Assembly: GCA_021733705.1 (NCBI GenBank)
Contig: JAIPKF010000074.1
Location: 1-6,936 of the forward strand
DNA: 6,936 nt
Reading direction: 5' to 3'
Source: Chthoniobacterales bacterium
Lineage (GTDB): Bacteria > Verrucomicrobiota > Verrucomicrobiia > Chthoniobacterales > UBA6821
Both the position numbers and the translations under genes were made by a program. This document shows positions 5,709-6,936 of the stretch, piece by piece (position 1 is the stretch's first letter; each line of letters starts with the position of its first letter). Under the pieces are notes generated by a model. It did no database searches and was not told the origin of the DNA. It saw nothing but the letters and a program-made list of their open reading frames with translations.

Positions 5709-6785
5709 CTACTGATTCTGAGCTTTATGGAGCAGGTAATGATCCATCAAAACCAGTGCGGCCATGGCATCGACGATAGGAACTGCACGTGGTAGGACGC
5801 AAGGGTCGTGACGACCTTGAACTGAGATGCTAACGTTCTCTTGAGCTACGTTAAGTGTCTGCTGCTCTTTGGAAATCGTTGAAACAGGTTTAAAGGCAAC
5901 ACGAAAAAGAATATCTTCTCCTGTAGAAATGCCTCCTAAAATGCCTCCAGCATGGTTTGTTGTACAACAGATTTTTTTATTTCGTAAGATAAAAGGATCG
6001 TTGTGCTGGCTTCCAAGTAAGGTTGTTCCTGCAAATCCGGATCCGATTTCAAATCCTTTCACAGCATTAATCCCAAGCATCGCTTTTCCTAAGTCAGCTG
6101 AAAGTTTGTCAAAGACAGGAGCCCCAAGTCCTACTGGAACATGACGCAGGACTCCTTGAATCACGCCACCAACGGAGTCCCCTGCCTGTTGTGCTGATTC
6201 AATCAATTCCATCATAGAGGGAGCCATCAAGGGATCAGGGCATCGCAAAGGGTTGCTCTCAATGGCTTCTACAGAGACGCTTTGAGGGTCTATGGTCGTG
6301 CGTAGTGTTGCTACTTGTTCGACATAGCTTAGAATTTCAATATTGAAATGTTGTTTCAAATATTTCTTGGCTATGGCTCCTGCAGCCACGCGGGCCAATG
6401 TTTCTCGGGCGCTGGCACGACCGCTTCCTCTGAAATCACGACGTCCATATTTTTGTTGGTAGGTGAAATCGGCATGAGAAGGTCGATAGACATTTTTGAT
6501 GGCTTCGTAATCTCCTGAACGACTATCTTCATTGTAGGCAAGCAGCAAAATAGGTGTCCCCAACGTATGACCCTCAAAAATTCCAGAGAGTATGTGGACT
6601 TGATCTCGTTCTTGGCGAGGAGTTGTGAGTGCACTTTGTCCTGGTCTTCTACGATCGCATTCTAGCTGGATTTCCTCAGGAGTGATGGCCAAACCGGGAG
6701 GGCATCCATCGATGATCACTGCTACAGCTCCCCCATGAGATTCACCACAGGTAGTAATTTTAAAAAGGTGTCCGAATGTGTTCAT
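5709..6785 (-). CDS. aroC: Chorismate synthase
   Basis: This is a full-length 358-residue chorismate synthase, which eliminates phosphate from 5-enolpyruvylshikimate 3-phosphate to give chorismate, using reduced FMN. The family signatures are all present: FKITTCGESHGG (8-19) with catalytic H17, DRRRPGQ (44-50), YRPSHADFTYQQKYG (100-114) with H104, the GSGRASARET block (120-129), and the C-terminal GRHDPCVLPRAVPIVDAM (324-341). The ATG at 6783-6785 gives the standard N-terminus MNTFGHLF, preceded by an A-rich stretch and no Shine-Dalgarno. It stands 31 bp after the stop of an upstream minus-strand gene and 59 bp before tyrA, so a single transcript running on through tyrA and the mutase is likely. 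No odd residues were seen in the catalytic blocks. Confidence 0.96.
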   Translation of the reverse strand: MNTFGHLFKITTCGESHGGAVAVIIDGCPPGLAITPEEIQLECDRRRPGQSALTTPRQERDQVHILSGIFEGHTLGTPILLLAYNEDSRSGDYEAIKNVYRPSHADFTYQQKYGRRDFRGSGRASARETLARVAAGAIAKKYLKQHFNIEILSYVEQVATLRTTIDPQSVSVEAIESNPLRCPDPLMAPSMMELIESAQQAGDSVGGVIQGVLRHVPVGLGAPVFDKLSADLGKAMLGINAVKGFEIGSGFAGTTLLGSQHNDPFILRNKKICCTTNHAGGILGGISTGEDILFRVAFKPVSTISKEQQTLNVAQENVSISVQGRHDPCVLPRAVPIVDAMAALVLMDHYLLHKAQNQ

Positions 6786-6816
6786 TTTTTAATAATTCAA
6801 CGGGAGTAAAGGAGTA

Positions 6817-6936
6817 TCATGGTATCACTTCTTTTAAAGCCTTTAGAACAATCGCATCGTCGATTTCGTGAATGACCAATTGTCGGGCTCTATCAACCAT
6901 ACCAATCTGACGCAATAAAACGGTTCGAGTCGCCTC
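6817..6936 (-). CDS. C-terminal fragment of an unidentified gene upstream of aroC
   Basis: The minus strand is open from the right edge for 39 codons to a TGA at 6817-6819. The fragment contains RTVLLRQIGMVDRARQLVI and ends in KALKEVIP. It looks like a mixed alpha/beta C-terminus, and its sequence is more protein-like than the two other minus frames, which both hit stops. It ends 31 bp before aroC and is probably the preceding gene of the same transcript. By position a shikimate-pathway gene would make sense, but I recognise no diagnostic motif and do not assign a function. Confidence 0.5.
   Translation of the reverse strand, partial: EATRTVLLRQIGMVDRARQLVIHEIDDAIVLKALKEVIP

Noticed and set aside
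6030..6050. ATCCGGAT palindrome in aroC as another element end
   Set aside because: It shares only the CCGGAT core with the repeat motif and lies in conserved coding sequence.
6806..6875. AAAGGAG followed by an ATG and an 18-codon plus-strand ORF (6819-6875)
   Set aside because: It is the only good Shine-Dalgarno-plus-start in the window, but the peptide is tiny and lies antisense to the end of the upstream gene; all neighbours lack an SD, so chance is likelier.

Overview
The window looks like a piece of chromosome from a moderately AT-rich, Gram-negative-type bacterium. It carries lipid and cell-surface modification genes next to an aromatic amino acid cluster. The AroC, the arogenate-dehydrogenase-like TyrA and the plant/Gram-positive-type diacylglycerol glycosyltransferase relative bring to mind the Chlamydiae/Verrucomicrobia (PVC) side of the tree. 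This is only an impression from sequence character; nothing here fixes the taxon. None of the seven gene starts has a recognisable Shine-Dalgarno sequence, which fits lineages that make little use of it.

Layout. (1) 1-762, minus: 5' part of an MGDG-synthase/UgtP-like glycosyltransferase that runs off the left edge. (2) 796-980: a 185-bp near-complete imperfect palindrome, probably a miniature inverted-repeat (foldback) element. (3) 984-2246, minus: a cyclopropane-fatty-acid-synthase-family methyltransferase with several unusual active-site residues. (4) 2247-2496: a divergent intergenic region with a second, partial copy of the palindrome's end sequence. (5) 2497-3645 and 3728-4642, plus: a GT-B (GT4-type) and a GT-A (GT2-type) glycosyltransferase, probably one unit for a surface polysaccharide or LPS. 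(6) 4646-6785, minus, convergent with the glycosyltransferases: chorismate mutase, prephenate/arogenate dehydrogenase and chorismate synthase, transcribed in the order aroC, tyrA, chorismate mutase. (7) 6817-6936, minus: C-terminal end of an unrecognised gene upstream of aroC.

How they work together. AroC makes chorismate, the mutase turns it into prephenate, and TyrA oxidises prephenate or arogenate towards tyrosine. The mutase and tyrA share an ATGA overlap, so the two halves of an enterobacterial-style T-protein are present here as separate, translationally coupled genes. On the left, a lipid methyltransferase and a diacylglycerol glycosyltransferase relative lie on the same strand and may both act on membrane lipids, but the palindromic element separates them.

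The most unusual features are the long palindrome, further copies of its end motif on both sides of the methyltransferase gene, and the altered catalytic motifs in that methyltransferase. I do not see a CRISPR array, a tRNA or rRNA, a transposase or a defence system.
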